Shown here in pieces: positions 1-7,785 of a DNA stretch of 64,000 nt. The position numbers and the translations under genes were made by a program. Position 1 is the first letter of the stretch. The number at the start of each line of letters is the position of its first letter. The notes below the pieces were generated by a model that ran no database searches, was not told the origin of the DNA, and saw only the letters and a program-made list of their open reading frames with translations. The DNA is from Streptococcus marmotae (lineage in GTDB: Bacteria > Bacillota > Bacilli > Lactobacillales > Streptococcaceae). The stretch spans positions 1,385,501 to 1,449,500 of the forward strand of contig NZ_CP015196.1 in NCBI RefSeq assembly GCF_001623565.1. Direction: 5' to 3'.

Positions 1-158
1 GCTTAATTTGTTTCTCTCTAGTGGGAGAATATTATACAAATAAATTTTCTCAAAATTCATTTGTGCTTCGGTTGGTTTACGTTGGTCTCTATGTATTTTC
101 ACCTTTACTTATAGTCTTTATTATCTTTGGAGGAAAGAAGTATGAAGATAATAAATAA
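1..158 (+). CDS. C-terminal end of a membrane protein (5' truncated by window)
   Basis: A reading frame is open from base 3 to the TAA at 156-158 and must start upstream of the window. The visible 51 or so residues end in one strongly hydrophobic stretch (about bases 72-132, rich in V, L, Y, F and I) followed by a short polar tail, G-G-K-K-Y-E-D-N-K. This is typical of the last transmembrane helix of a polytopic protein. The frame overlaps the start of the next gene by 17 bases and contains that gene's ribosome binding site, so the two are probably translationally coupled. Given the partner, a transporter or immunity-type membrane protein is possible, but the visible part is too short to assign a family. 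Confidence 0.5.
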   Translation, partial: LICFSLVGEYYTNKFSQNSFVLRLVYVGLYVFSPLLIVFIIFGGKKYEDNK

Positions 159-702
159 GTTTTTGGTTATAGTTATGTTATTTGCGATAACATTTCCTGT
201 CTTAAGTAGTTTTCCTACAGTTGTTTTTGCTAATGAGGAGATTTCTTCATTAGCAACTGACGAAGAGGTGGAAATATTGTCTTCAGAGCTTGAATTTTAT
301 TTTAATCAGGTGGGGCATATAGATGGAAATGGAAATTATCAAATAACAAATCCTGAATTACTTCTTGAAAGAGCTAATTCAGGAGATATATATGCACAAC
401 AACTTTATGAAGCTTATAAGATTAGAATAAGTAAACGAAGAAAACGTTCTGCAGCTGATTTTGGTATGTGCGTTTTAAGAGATTATTTTGGCGTTTACAT
501 TGATATAGCAAATGGACAATTTTGGAAAGCTTTTACTATGGATTTGGAAAATGCTCTATGGGAAAAAGCAGCAGGGACAGTTCTTAAACTTTTGGGTAAA
601 AGCGCAAGTAAAGCTAATGTGTTAGCTACAGCAGGACAATTGGCTTTAGCTACAGCAGGACAATTGGCTTTAGCGGCTTATAATTGTCGTTCTAAGTGGT
701 AA
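142..702 (+). CDS. Small secreted two-cysteine protein, bacteriocin-like in appearance
   Basis: The start chosen is ATG 142, because GGAGGAAAG (129-137) lies just upstream; a TTG 15 bases earlier would sit inside that site. The 186-residue product opens with a clear Sec signal peptide (M-K-I-I-N-K, then a hydrophobic core) and a likely cleavage after V-V-F-A (about residue 30). The mature part has an acidic N-terminal half and a basic K-R-R-K-R cluster near residue 105 that could be a processing site. The C-terminal part is hydrophobic, with only two cysteines (G-M-C and Y-N-C). A perfect 8-residue duplication, LATAGQLA twice, lies just before the second cysteine. I do not recognise a named family. 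A precursor of a cyclic or disulphide-bonded bacteriocin, or a secreted toxin, is a reasonable guess from the signal peptide, basic site and coupled membrane gene, but it is inference only. Confidence 0.6.
   Translation: MKIINKFLVIVMLFAITFPVLSSFPTVVFANEEISSLATDEEVEILSSELEFYFNQVGHIDGNGNYQITNPELLLERANSGDIYAQQLYEAYKIRISKRRKRSAADFGMCVLRDYFGVYIDIANGQFWKAFTMDLENALWEKAAGTVLKLLGKSASKANVLATAGQLALATAGQLALAAYNCRSKW
622..669 (+). repeat. Perfect 24-bp tandem duplication inside the secreted-protein gene
   Basis: The unit TTAGCTACAGCAGGACAATT + GGCT occurs twice without a mismatch (622-645 and 646-669), encoding LATAGQLA twice. The length is a multiple of three, so gain or loss of a unit keeps the frame. 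Confidence 0.9.
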
Positions 703-728
703 TGTGAATGGTGGATACATAGAGATTT

Positions 729-753
729 AAGCCGGTTTTTAACCGGCTTTTTA
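729..753 (+). terminator. Rho-independent terminator after the secreted-protein gene
   Basis: Stem AAGCCGGTT (729-737) pairs with AACCGGCTT (741-749) around a TTT loop and runs into a T-rich tail. It lies 27 bases after the stop codon. Confidence 0.85.
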
Positions 754-767
754 TGTATAAAAATAAA

Positions 768-856
768 AATCTGACTAGGCAACGAAATCGTAGCTAGAAC
801 TGAAGTTCAGCAAGGTGAGTTAACGACGTCAGACTTTGATTTTTGACGAGTATAAG
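768..856 (+). repeat. Dispersed intergenic repeat, family R1 (copy 1)
   Basis: Begins with CTGACTAGGCAACGAAA and ends with TGATTTTTGACGAGTAT. The same ends occur at 23344-23583 and 56096-56259, and in reverse at 60237-60400. It encodes no credible protein. The shared ends suggest a small non-autonomous mobile or REP-like element. Confidence 0.65.
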
Positions 857-972
857 TCGCTTTGCTTCAATAGTCCAGTAGACTGTTGAAGGTGGAAACA
901 GGGATTATGGAGTAATCCTCAATTAACGCCAGTTCTATCTGTAGCTCCTTGCCTTGTCCTATTCCTTCATAA
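853..972 (+). repeat. Dispersed intergenic repeat, family R4 (copy 1)
   Basis: Contains the block AACGCCAGTTCTATCT followed by AGCTCCTTGC and TTGTCCTATTCCTT, which recurs at about 32318-32378. Both copies also carry AGTCGCTTTG upstream of the block. No coding potential is seen. Confidence 0.5.
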
Positions 973-1007
973 GATACAAAGGACGTCAAGAGCAAAGTAA
1001 AAATAGG

Positions 1008-1048
1008 AGATTTCCTTGTGTTCGATGAACACAAGGAAATCTATCTTT
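1008..1048 (+). terminator. Long perfect hairpin, terminator-like
   Basis: AGATTTCCTTGTGTTC (1008-1023) pairs perfectly over 16 bases with GAACACAAGGAAATCT (1027-1042) around a GAT loop, then runs into TCTTTTTT. No gene lies directly upstream, so it may belong to a repeat element or stop read-through into the polA region. Confidence 0.65.
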
Positions 1049-1140
1049 TTTACACAGCTCTTAGTCCGTGTTCAGTTCTCAATCCACTATAAAAATCTGT
1101 ACTATATGAAGAAAATAGCAAAACCAAGAACTTTGATGTT

Positions 1141-1545
1141 AAAGAGGCTGAGACAAAAGTGTCCAGCCTTGCTTCTTTTATAGCGTTAACAGTTTGACTT
1201 ATATCAATAGTCAGGGGAGTGACGATTGATACCTGAACCTAAAAATTTGAAAGCGAAGATTGACTGGTTTGTAGAATGTTGATCAATCAACATTCTAGTA
1301 GAAGAGGCTAGCGAACAGTTTTTTGCTAGCCCTATTTCTAACCTTTTACCATTCTCAATTGCAAGGAGCGAGCTGCGCTCGTTCTATTTCCAGCCTTCCA
1401 CAATCCTCAATTGTGGAAGCTAGTCAACCTGCGAGGTATTAACAGTCTAGTGGACTGTTAATACTTGAGCTTAGAAATGAGAGAGCGAAATTGACAAAAT
1501 CGATTTCTGCGAAATCACGTTTGAGTCCCACTCCCTTTTTCTATT
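1141..1545 (+). repeat. Composite intergenic repeat, family R2 (copy 1), filling the gap before polA
   Basis: Opens with GAGGCTGAGACAAAAGTGTC followed by CAGCC, a strong hairpin, and ends with TTTGAGTCCCACTCCCTTTTT. The intervening blocks (ATATCAATAGTCAGGGGAGT, GCGAAATTGACAAAATCGAT) are found in reverse orientation at 13798-13978 and partly at 18852-19104. The whole 703-1576 gap is made of repeats and hairpins with no credible gene. Several copies in this window lie directly downstream of genes, so the hairpins probably also serve as bidirectional terminators. Confidence 0.7.
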
Positions 1546-1561
1546 CTTGACGAGAAGAACA

Positions 1562-1576
1562 TGATATAATAAAAAC
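1562..1576 (+). promoter_or_regulatory. Extended -10 promoter abutting the polA start codon
   Basis: TGATATAAT (1562-1570) is an extended -10 element (TGn + TATAAT). The predicted transcription start, 6-7 bases downstream, falls on or next to ATG 1577. There is no Shine-Dalgarno sequence between the -10 box and the ATG. A TTGACG at 1547-1552 is too close (12 bases) to act as a normal -35. Confidence 0.55.
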
Positions 1577-4216
1577 ATGAAAAAAAATAGATTATTACTA
1601 ATAGACGGCTCATCTGTAGCCTTTCGTGCCTTCTTTGCCCTCTACAATCAAATTGATCGTTTTAAGAGTCCGACTGGTCTTCATACCAACGCTATCTATG
1701 GTTTCCACCTCATGCTGGACCATATGATGAAGCGAATCCAGCCAACCCATGTACTGGTCGCTTTTGATGCGGGGAAAACGACCTTCCGTACAGAAATGTA
1801 CCAAGACTACAAGGCAGGTCGTGCCAAAACACCTGATGAATTTCGAGAGCAATTTCCTTTCATTCGCCAAATGCTAGAAGTCATGGGCATTCGCCATTAT
1901 GATTTAGAACGCTATGAAGCAGATGACATCATTGGAACCTTGGATAAGCTAGCAGAAGGAAGTAGCCAACCGTTTGAGGTGACCATTGTCAGTGGAGATA
2001 AGGACTTGATCCAACTGACGGATGAAAATACCATTGTTGAAATTTCGAAAAAGGGAGTTGCTGAATTTGAAGAATTTACCCCAGCCTATCTCATGGAAAA
2101 AATGGGGATTACGCCGACCCAATTCATTGATCTAAAAGCACTCATGGGAGATAAATCAGATAATATCCCCGGTGTGACCAAGATTGGTGAGAAAACAGGC
2201 CTTAAACTTTTGACGGAATATGGGTCACTGGACGGTATTTATGAGCATATCGACAGCATGAAGCAGTCCAAGATGAAAGACAATCTGATTCAGGATAAGG
2301 AACAGGCCTTTCTATCACGAACCCTTGCGACCATTGATACGCAAGCGCCTATTACAATTGGTCTTGAAGATATTGCCTATCAAGGTCCAGATCTTGAACA
2401 ATTAGCGCGCTTCTATGAGGACATGGGCTTCAAATTGCTCCGTGCCCAATTAGGCAGTGAAGCAACAGCACCGACAGCTATCAAGAATGACTTTGTATTC
2501 GTTGAAAAGGTTGCGGCAGACATGCTCCATGAAGACCAGTTTTTCCACTTTGAAATCTTTGGGGATAATTACCACAAAGAGCCAATTATCGGTCTTGCTT
2601 GGGGAGATGAGCAGGCTATCTATGTCGGAGGAGCAGAGCTTCTGTCACAAGACATTTTGCGTGACTTTCTGACAAGAACAGCCGTTAAAACCTATGATTT
2701 CAAACGGAGTAAGGTCTTACTTTCCCATTATGGGATTGACCTGAAATTAGCAGCTTTTGATAGTCGTCTAGCCAAATATCTACTGACGACAGTAGAAGAT
2801 AATGAGATTGCCACCATTGCCAAGTTATACGGTCAGAATAGCTTAGATGCGGATGAAGTTGTCTATGGTAGAGGGGTAAAACGAGCCATTCCTGAGCCAG
2901 AAACACTCTATCAACACTTGGCTAATAAACTGGCCGTTCTCGTTGAAACGGAAGCCATTATGCGGACAAAATTGGCAGAACACCAACAGTCAGACCTGCT
3001 CTTTGAAATGGAATTACCACTAGCCAATGTCCTTGCTAAAATGGAAATGACAGGGATTAAGGTTGAGGCAGAAACCTTAAAAGCCATGCAGGTTGAAAAT
3101 GATCTCGTGATTGAAGAATTGACACGGGATATTTATGACTTGGCTGGTGAAGAGTTTAATATCAACTCTCCTAAGCAACTAGGAGTCATTCTCTTTGAAA
3201 AAATGGGCTTGCCACTCGAATTGACCAAAAAGACCAAGACAGGGTATTCTACGGCAGTAGATGTCTTAGAACGCTTGGCTCCAATTGCTCCGATTGTGTC
3301 AAAAATTCTTGACTATCGTCAGATTACCAAGTTGCAATCGACCTACGTGATTGGCCTTCAAGAAGCCATTATGGAAGATGGGAAAATCCATACACGCTAT
3401 GTGCAAGATTTGACCCAGACAGGTCGTCTGTCTAGCACAGACCCCAATCTGCAAAATATCCCTGTGCGCTTAGAACAAGGTCGCTTGATTCGTAAGGCCT
3501 TTGTGCCAGAATGGGAAGATAGTGTCCTACTAAGCTCGGATTATTCCCAGATTGAGTTGCGGATTTTGGCGCATATTTCGCAGGATCAACACTTGATTGA
3601 AGCCTTTCGTCAAGGTGCAGACATCCATACTTCGACTGCTATGCGGGTATTTGGCATTGAAAAGCCGGAAGATGTGACGGCAAATGATCGTCGAAATGCA
3701 AAAGCAGTCAACTTTGGAGTGGTTTATGGTATTTCGGACTTTGGTCTGTCTAATAATCTAGGCATTAGTCGTAAGGAAGCAAAAGCCTATATTGATACCT
3801 ATTTTGAACGCTTCCCAGGCATTAAAAATTACATGGAAAGTATTGTGCGTGAGGCGCGTGATAAGGGCTATGTCGAAACGATTTACCACCGCCGCAGGGA
3901 AATTCCTGACATCAATTCTCGGAATTTTAATGTGCGAAACTTTGCCGAACGGACTGCTATCAATTCACCGATTCAAGGATCAGCTGCGGATGTGCTCAAA
4001 GTGGCTATGATTAACTTAGATAAGGCCATGACAGAAGCAGGTTTACGCACTCGCATGCTCTTACAGGTGCATGATGAAATCGTCCTTGAAGTACCAAATG
4101 ATGAGCTAGACACCGTTCGCAGCATGGTCAAGGAAGTCATGGAATCGGCGATTTCTCTCTCCGTTCCATTGCTGGCTGATGAAAATGCAGGCAAGACTTG
4201 GTATGAAGCTAAATAA
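1577..4216 (+). CDS. polA: DNA polymerase I
   Basis: At 879 residues this is full length for streptococcal PolA. It fills gaps and removes RNA primers in replication and repair. Residues 1 to about 290 form the 5'-3' exonuclease, with L-L-I-D-G-S at the start and the acidic cluster Y-E-A-D-D-I-I-G-T. The central 3'-5' exonuclease-like domain has lost the catalytic D-x-E (it reads F-H-F-E-I), so proofreading is probably absent, as in other Gram-positive Pol I enzymes. The polymerase motifs are intact: motif A DYSQIELR near residue 654, motif B RRNAKAVNFGVVYG near 705, and motif C QVHDE near 830. The start matches the family N-terminus as I remember it, although no ribosome binding site precedes it. 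It appears monocistronic. Confidence 0.97.
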   Translation: MKKNRLLLIDGSSVAFRAFFALYNQIDRFKSPTGLHTNAIYGFHLMLDHMMKRIQPTHVLVAFDAGKTTFRTEMYQDYKAGRAKTPDEFREQFPFIRQMLEVMGIRHYDLERYEADDIIGTLDKLAEGSSQPFEVTIVSGDKDLIQLTDENTIVEISKKGVAEFEEFTPAYLMEKMGITPTQFIDLKALMGDKSDNIPGVTKIGEKTGLKLLTEYGSLDGIYEHIDSMKQSKMKDNLIQDKEQAFLSRTLATIDTQAPITIGLEDIAYQGPDLEQLARFYEDMGFKLLRAQLGSEATAPTAIKNDFVFVEKVAADMLHEDQFFHFEIFGDNYHKEPIIGLAWGDEQAIYVGGAELLSQDILRDFLTRTAVKTYDFKRSKVLLSHYGIDLKLAAFDSRLAKYLLTTVEDNEIATIAKLYGQNSLDADEVVYGRGVKRAIPEPETLYQHLANKLAVLVETEAIMRTKLAEHQQSDLLFEMELPLANVLAKMEMTGIKVEAETLKAMQVENDLVIEELTRDIYDLAGEEFNINSPKQLGVILFEKMGLPLELTKKTKTGYSTAVDVLERLAPIAPIVSKILDYRQITKLQSTYVIGLQEAIMEDGKIHTRYVQDLTQTGRLSSTDPNLQNIPVRLEQGRLIRKAFVPEWEDSVLLSSDYSQIELRILAHISQDQHLIEAFRQGADIHTSTAMRVFGIEKPEDVTANDRRNAKAVNFGVVYGISDFGLSNNLGISRKEAKAYIDTYFERFPGIKNYMESIVREARDKGYVETIYHRRREIPDINSRNFNVRNFAERTAINSPIQGSAADVLKVAMINLDKAMTEAGLRTRMLLQVHDEIVLEVPNDELDTVRSMVKEVMESAISLSVPLLADENAGKTWYEAK

Positions 4217-4230
4217 TAGAACAAGGAAAA

Positions 4231-4263
4231 GGATGGGCGATACGTGGCTCATTCTTTTTTCTT
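4231..4263 (+). terminator. Probable terminator after polA
   Basis: AGGATGGGC and GGCTCATTCT pair with G.T wobbles around GATACGT and are followed by a TTTTTT run. Confidence 0.55.
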
Positions 4264-4368
4264 TTCCACGCTGAGATTAGCTGCTTGATGGTGTCAACTT
4301 GTGCCATCTGGGGTAGATTGTTGTAAGAGGTGACTTGTTTTTTATTTCTCTCCTTTTGCAAAAAAACA

Positions 4369-4377
4369 TGGTATAAT
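4369..4377 (+). promoter_or_regulatory. Extended -10 promoter of the dCMP deaminase gene
   Basis: TGGTATAAT, with the start codon 30 bases downstream and a GGAG ribosome binding site between. The same TGGTATAAT form appears before the M42 peptidase (11652-11660) and vicR (53028-53036). Confidence 0.6.
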
Positions 4378-4406
4378 AAGGAAAATAAATCTGTGGAGGC
4401 TAGGAG

Positions 4407-4874
4407 ATGTCAGAAAAACGTTTAGCATGGGATGAATATTTTGCGGCACAAGCTCTCTTGATTGCCAATCGAGCAACCTGTAAAAGGGCTAAGGTGGGAG
4501 CGGTCTTGGTCAAGGAAAATAAGGTTGTAGCAACAGGTTATAATGGTTCTGTTTCAGGGACCGAGCACTGTTTGGACCAAGAATGTCTGGTAGTGGACGG
4601 TCACTGTGTCCGAACCTTACATGCAGAGGTCAATGCGATTTTACAAGGAGCAGAGCGAGGAATTCCCAAAGGTTTTACAGCCTATGTCACGCATTTTCCC
4701 TGTCTGAACTGTTCCAAGCAGCTCCTTCAAGTCGGCTGTAAGCGCGTGGTTTATATCAATGAATACCGCATAGACGACTATGCTACCTATCTTTATCACG
4801 AAAAAGAGTGCGAACTTGTTCACCTGCCGATTGAGAAGGTCAAAGAGGCGATTAGCCAGACGGATTGGATTTAA
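4407..4874 (+). CDS. comEB: dCMP deaminase family protein (ComEB-like)
   Basis: At 155 residues it is normal for the family. It is a zinc-dependent deaminase that converts dCMP to dUMP in pyrimidine deoxynucleotide supply. The catalytic zinc signature is visible as H-A-E-V-N-A (zinc histidine and proton-shuttle glutamate, near residue 73) and P-C-L-N-C-S-K (two zinc cysteines, near residue 99). An extra cysteine/histidine cluster (H-C-L-D-Q-E-C...H-C) in the middle fits the second structural zinc of dCMP deaminases. The start is supported by GGAGG about 10 bases upstream. The gene sits alone between polA and the ABC exporter genes; in many Firmicutes its homologue is named comEB from a competence operon, which is not seen here. 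Confidence 0.88.
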   Translation: MSEKRLAWDEYFAAQALLIANRATCKRAKVGAVLVKENKVVATGYNGSVSGTEHCLDQECLVVDGHCVRTLHAEVNAILQGAERGIPKGFTAYVTHFPCLNCSKQLLQVGCKRVVYINEYRIDDYATYLYHEKECELVHLPIEKVKEAISQTDWI

Positions 4875-4920
4875 AGGTTCCATTTTTCAAAAAAAACTCA
4901 AAAAAAAAAGTAATATTTTC

Positions 4921-4949
4921 TTGCATTCGCCATGAAATAGGAGTATAAT
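4921..4949 (+). promoter_or_regulatory. Promoter of the ABC exporter operon
   Basis: TTGCAT (4921-4926) and TATAAT (4944-4949) are separated by 17 bases. The ATP-binding gene starts 62 bases downstream. Confidence 0.65.
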
Positions 4950-5010
4950 AGACTTATTATTATTTTGGAAATGCTTACAGAGCATCGTGATGCAGAAAAA
5001 GGAGGGTGCG

Positions 5011-5904
5011 ATGTTAGAAGTAGTGGGACTGAAGAAACGTTTTGGTGACAAGGCTGTTTTGCATGGGATTGATTTTCAAGCAGAAAAAGGACGGATTATA
5101 GGTCTTGTCGGGAAAAATGGTGCAGGAAAAACAACGATTTTTCATAGTATCTTGCAGTTTTTGGACTATGAAGGTCAGGTTCGTTTCGATGGGCAAGCCA
5201 TTTCACAAGCAAGTTATGAGAAGATTGGCTATTTGCCAGAAGAACGAAGTTTGATGTCAAAATTAACGGTCTATAATCAGGTTCGTTATTTGGCCAGTTT
5301 GAAAGGCTTGTCGACTTCTTATATCAAGGAACAATTGCCCCTGTGGATGGCGAAATTGCAGGTCAAGGGAAATCCAACTGATAAAATTAAAAGTCTATCA
5401 AAGGGAAATCAGCAGAAAATCCAGTTGATGATTACCCTGATGCACCAGCCAGATTTGATTATCTTGGATGAGCCTTTTAGTGGTCTTGATCCAGTCAATA
5501 CAGAATTGCTGAAACAAGTGATTTTAGAAGAAAAACAGCGTGGAGCGACCATTATTTTCTCAGACCATGTGATGACCAATGTTCAAGAAATCTGTGATGA
5601 CATTTTGATGATTCGTGATGGGAAAGTAGTTGTTTCAGGGAGCATTGACGAGGTTCGAAATAGCTATGGCAAGACACGACTATTCGTTGCGAGCGAGCGT
5701 ACACAGGAAGAATTGGAAGCTCTCCCCCATGTGGTTAGTGCCAGTCGGACCAAGCAAGGGACTTGGCGTCTCGTCTTGGATGATGAGTCAGCAGGCCCAG
5801 CCTTATTTGACATTCTCACTCAGGGACAATACGTGTCAACCTTTGACCAGCAAGCCCCAACGATTGATGAAATCTTCAAGTTAGAATCAGGAGTAGCCCT
5901 ATGA
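5011..5904 (+). CDS. ABC transporter ATP-binding protein (NatA-like)
   Basis: I place the start at ATG 5011 because AAAGGAGGG lies 5 bases upstream; a longer form from 4987 would include that site. The 297-residue protein carries Walker A (G-K-N-G-A-G-K-T-T, near residue 37), an ABC signature in the variant form S-L-S-K-G-N-Q-Q-K, Walker B (L-I-I-L-D-E-P-F-S-G-L-D-P), and the switch histidine in F-S-D-H. The C-terminal extension of about 80 residues fits the DUF4162 tail of NatA/YhaQ-type exporters. Its stop overlaps the start of the permease gene by 4 bases (ATGA). The pair would export sodium, a drug or a peptide; the substrate cannot be read from the sequence. The permease is broken here, so the ATPase may lack its partner. 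Confidence 0.88.
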   Translation: MLEVVGLKKRFGDKAVLHGIDFQAEKGRIIGLVGKNGAGKTTIFHSILQFLDYEGQVRFDGQAISQASYEKIGYLPEERSLMSKLTVYNQVRYLASLKGLSTSYIKEQLPLWMAKLQVKGNPTDKIKSLSKGNQQKIQLMITLMHQPDLIILDEPFSGLDPVNTELLKQVILEEKQRGATIIFSDHVMTNVQEICDDILMIRDGKVVVSGSIDEVRNSYGKTRLFVASERTQEELEALPHVVSASRTKQGTWRLVLDDESAGPALFDILTQGQYVSTFDQQAPTIDEIFKLESGVAL

Positions 5905-7117
5905 AACAAATGAGTATTGTCATGAAAGAAACCTATCTCCGTCATGTAAAATCATGGAGTTTCTTGTTTATGGTCTTGAGTCCCTTTATCTTTTTAGGGG
6001 TCTCTGTCGGTGGGGTATTCTTGTTAGTATGTCCCAATCTTCTTCTGAACCGCTCCCAATCGTTTCGACCAGTCCTGAGATTGAACAAGCCCTAGGAGAG
6101 GATAAGGATAAGTACGATTTTGAATACCAAGACCAAACGGCTGCCCAAAAAGCGGTGGACGATGGAAAAATGGATGGTTACCTCGTGCTAGATGTCAAAG
6201 ACGATCAAGTGCATGCTGCTTATCATGGTAAGGAAAGCATAGACCGTTTTGCTAAGGAATCTATCTTGAGCAGTCTGAAAAAACTTCAGGCAGATTTGAA
6301 CCAGAAAGCCGCTCGGTTGACTGGAGAGCAAGAAAAAATCTTATCTCAAGAAATAAGCTATGATGAAGTCATTGAGAAAAATACGGAATTAGCTCAGACA
6401 CTGCAATCCGGTCTGGTTTTTGTCTTATCGATGGCACTCTATATGCTCCTGATTATCTACGCAACGACAACCGCGCAGGATATTGCGAATGAAAAAGGCA
6501 CCAAGATTATGGAGGTCATTTTCTCCAGTGTTCGTGCCTCAAATTATTTTTACGGGCGTATGTTGGGGATTATGGCAGTTGTCTTGACACATATTTCCAT
6601 CTATGTAGTTGGTTTTCTCCTCGCTTACTTTGTCGCGGGTCGGTTTCCACTTGTTCAGATGTTCTTGGAACAATACCAAGAAATAGTAGCGCTCTTATTC
6701 CAACCTTCTACCGTTTTTACTGCCTTCTTTATGCTATTGGGCTTGGTTTTCTACATTGTCCTGTCGGCAGCTTGTGGTGCCTTGGTAACGCGTGTGGAAG
6801 ATGTCAATAAGGCGGTTCAACCTCTCGTCTTACTGGTTGTTGTGGCCATGCTGATGAGTATCAGTTTAGGAACAAAAGGGGAACATATTTTACTCACTGT
6901 TGGGTCTTATATCCCTTTCTTCTCACCATTTTTCATGCCGATTCGTCTCATTCATGAAGAAGCTTCTACTCTTGAAGGTCTGCTCTCCCTACTTATTTTG
7001 CTTGGGACGACAGCAGGTAGCATTTGGTATATTGGAAAAATCTATTCTAGCCTTATCCTCCAGACAGATGATTTAGGCTTGTGGAAAAATTTCCAACGTG
7101 CACTGAAAAATAGATAA
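5901..7117 (+). pseudogene. Frameshifted ABC-2 type permease (NatB-like)
   Basis: The intended start is ATG 5901, overlapping the ATPase stop. It gives the expected N-terminus (M-K-Q-M-S-I-V-M-K-E-T-Y-L) and a first transmembrane helix, but this frame runs off into nonsense and stops at 6095. The rest of the protein (M-S-Q-S-S-S-E-P-L onward) continues in the next frame to 7117, with an extracytoplasmic loop and about five further membrane helices. The join lies near 6020-6035, where one missing base would explain the shift. The alternative start at 5954 has no ribosome binding site and would replace the first helix with an unrelated sequence. An intact version would be about 405 residues, normal for ABC-2 permeases. 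A sequencing error is a real alternative. Confidence 0.8.
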
Positions 7118-7149
7118 AAAATCACATTCTAATTAAAAAGTAGTTTATC

Positions 7150-7189
7150 AGGTATGAACTGTAGATTTCGTAAGGTTCGTACCTTTTTT
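7150..7189 (+). terminator. Terminator after the ABC exporter genes
   Basis: AGGTATGAAC (7150-7159) pairs with GTTCGTACCT (7175-7184), with one wobble, and is followed by a TTTTTT run. Confidence 0.75.
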
Positions 7190-7676
7190 CTTTTGCTGTG
7201 GGTCAGTCTGATGTCTCCAATCATCTTTATAGAGTATAATTTGTTCTTCTATTTTGTCCATCAATAGTAACTCGACTTGGTTTTTAAGGAAGTTTTTTCT
7301 TATTCTAGCGTCATAAAGTAGTGTTTACGTCGGCTAGCATCTCTGTTAGACTGCAATTCTGATAACAAGTGAGGCGAATTTGACTAGTTTGATGAATGCG
7401 TCCTACTTCTTTTATCGACAGGTATCACACTTATTCCTCGAGGAATGAAGGTTATGATGATGTGTATCGTTTCTAGGACGAATTACAATTTTTTTGAGTT
7501 AGCTATCACAAAATTATTTTGTAGTCTGATTATATTGCTATTCTGAGATTTATTTAGCATGAAATGACACAAATCTCACATTGTAAAAATCAGCTAGTAG
7601 GTAAAATATGAAAATCTCCAAAAATAAAAAAACACATAAAAAATAGATGAAACATATAAATTTTCAAGTAATTTCA
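7190..7676. other. AT-rich intergenic stretch without a recognisable gene
   Basis: No frame of useful length and no match to the repeat families elsewhere in the window. It may hold decayed sequence around the adhesin insertion; I see nothing I can name. Confidence 0.4.
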
Positions 7677-7708
7677 TTGAAAAAAATATTCGGGGGGGGG
7701 GGTATAAT
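7677..7708 (+). promoter_or_regulatory. Adhesin promoter with an 11-G tract in the spacer
   Basis: TTGAAA (7677-7682) and TATAAT (7703-7708) flank a 20-base spacer made of nine other bases plus 11 consecutive Gs (7692-7702), which touch the -10 box. Eight Gs would give the ideal 17-base spacer. Homopolymers in promoter spacers are a known means of phase variation (Neisseria porA is the classic case). A second, weaker promoter candidate, TTGCTA (7735-7740) with TATAAA (7758-7763) at 17-base spacing, lies downstream. Confidence 0.6.
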
Positions 7709-7785
7709 AATATATACAATACTAGAAATGCTTTTTGCTAAAGGTATTTTCAGTATCTATAAAATTTATATAGGAGTATCTGCTT

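Noticed and set aside
5954..7117. ABC permease as an intact 387-residue gene starting at 5954
   Set aside because: The first 25 residues of that frame are out-of-frame reading of the real first helix, and there is no ribosome binding site. The 5901 start overlaps the ATPase stop as expected for this operon.
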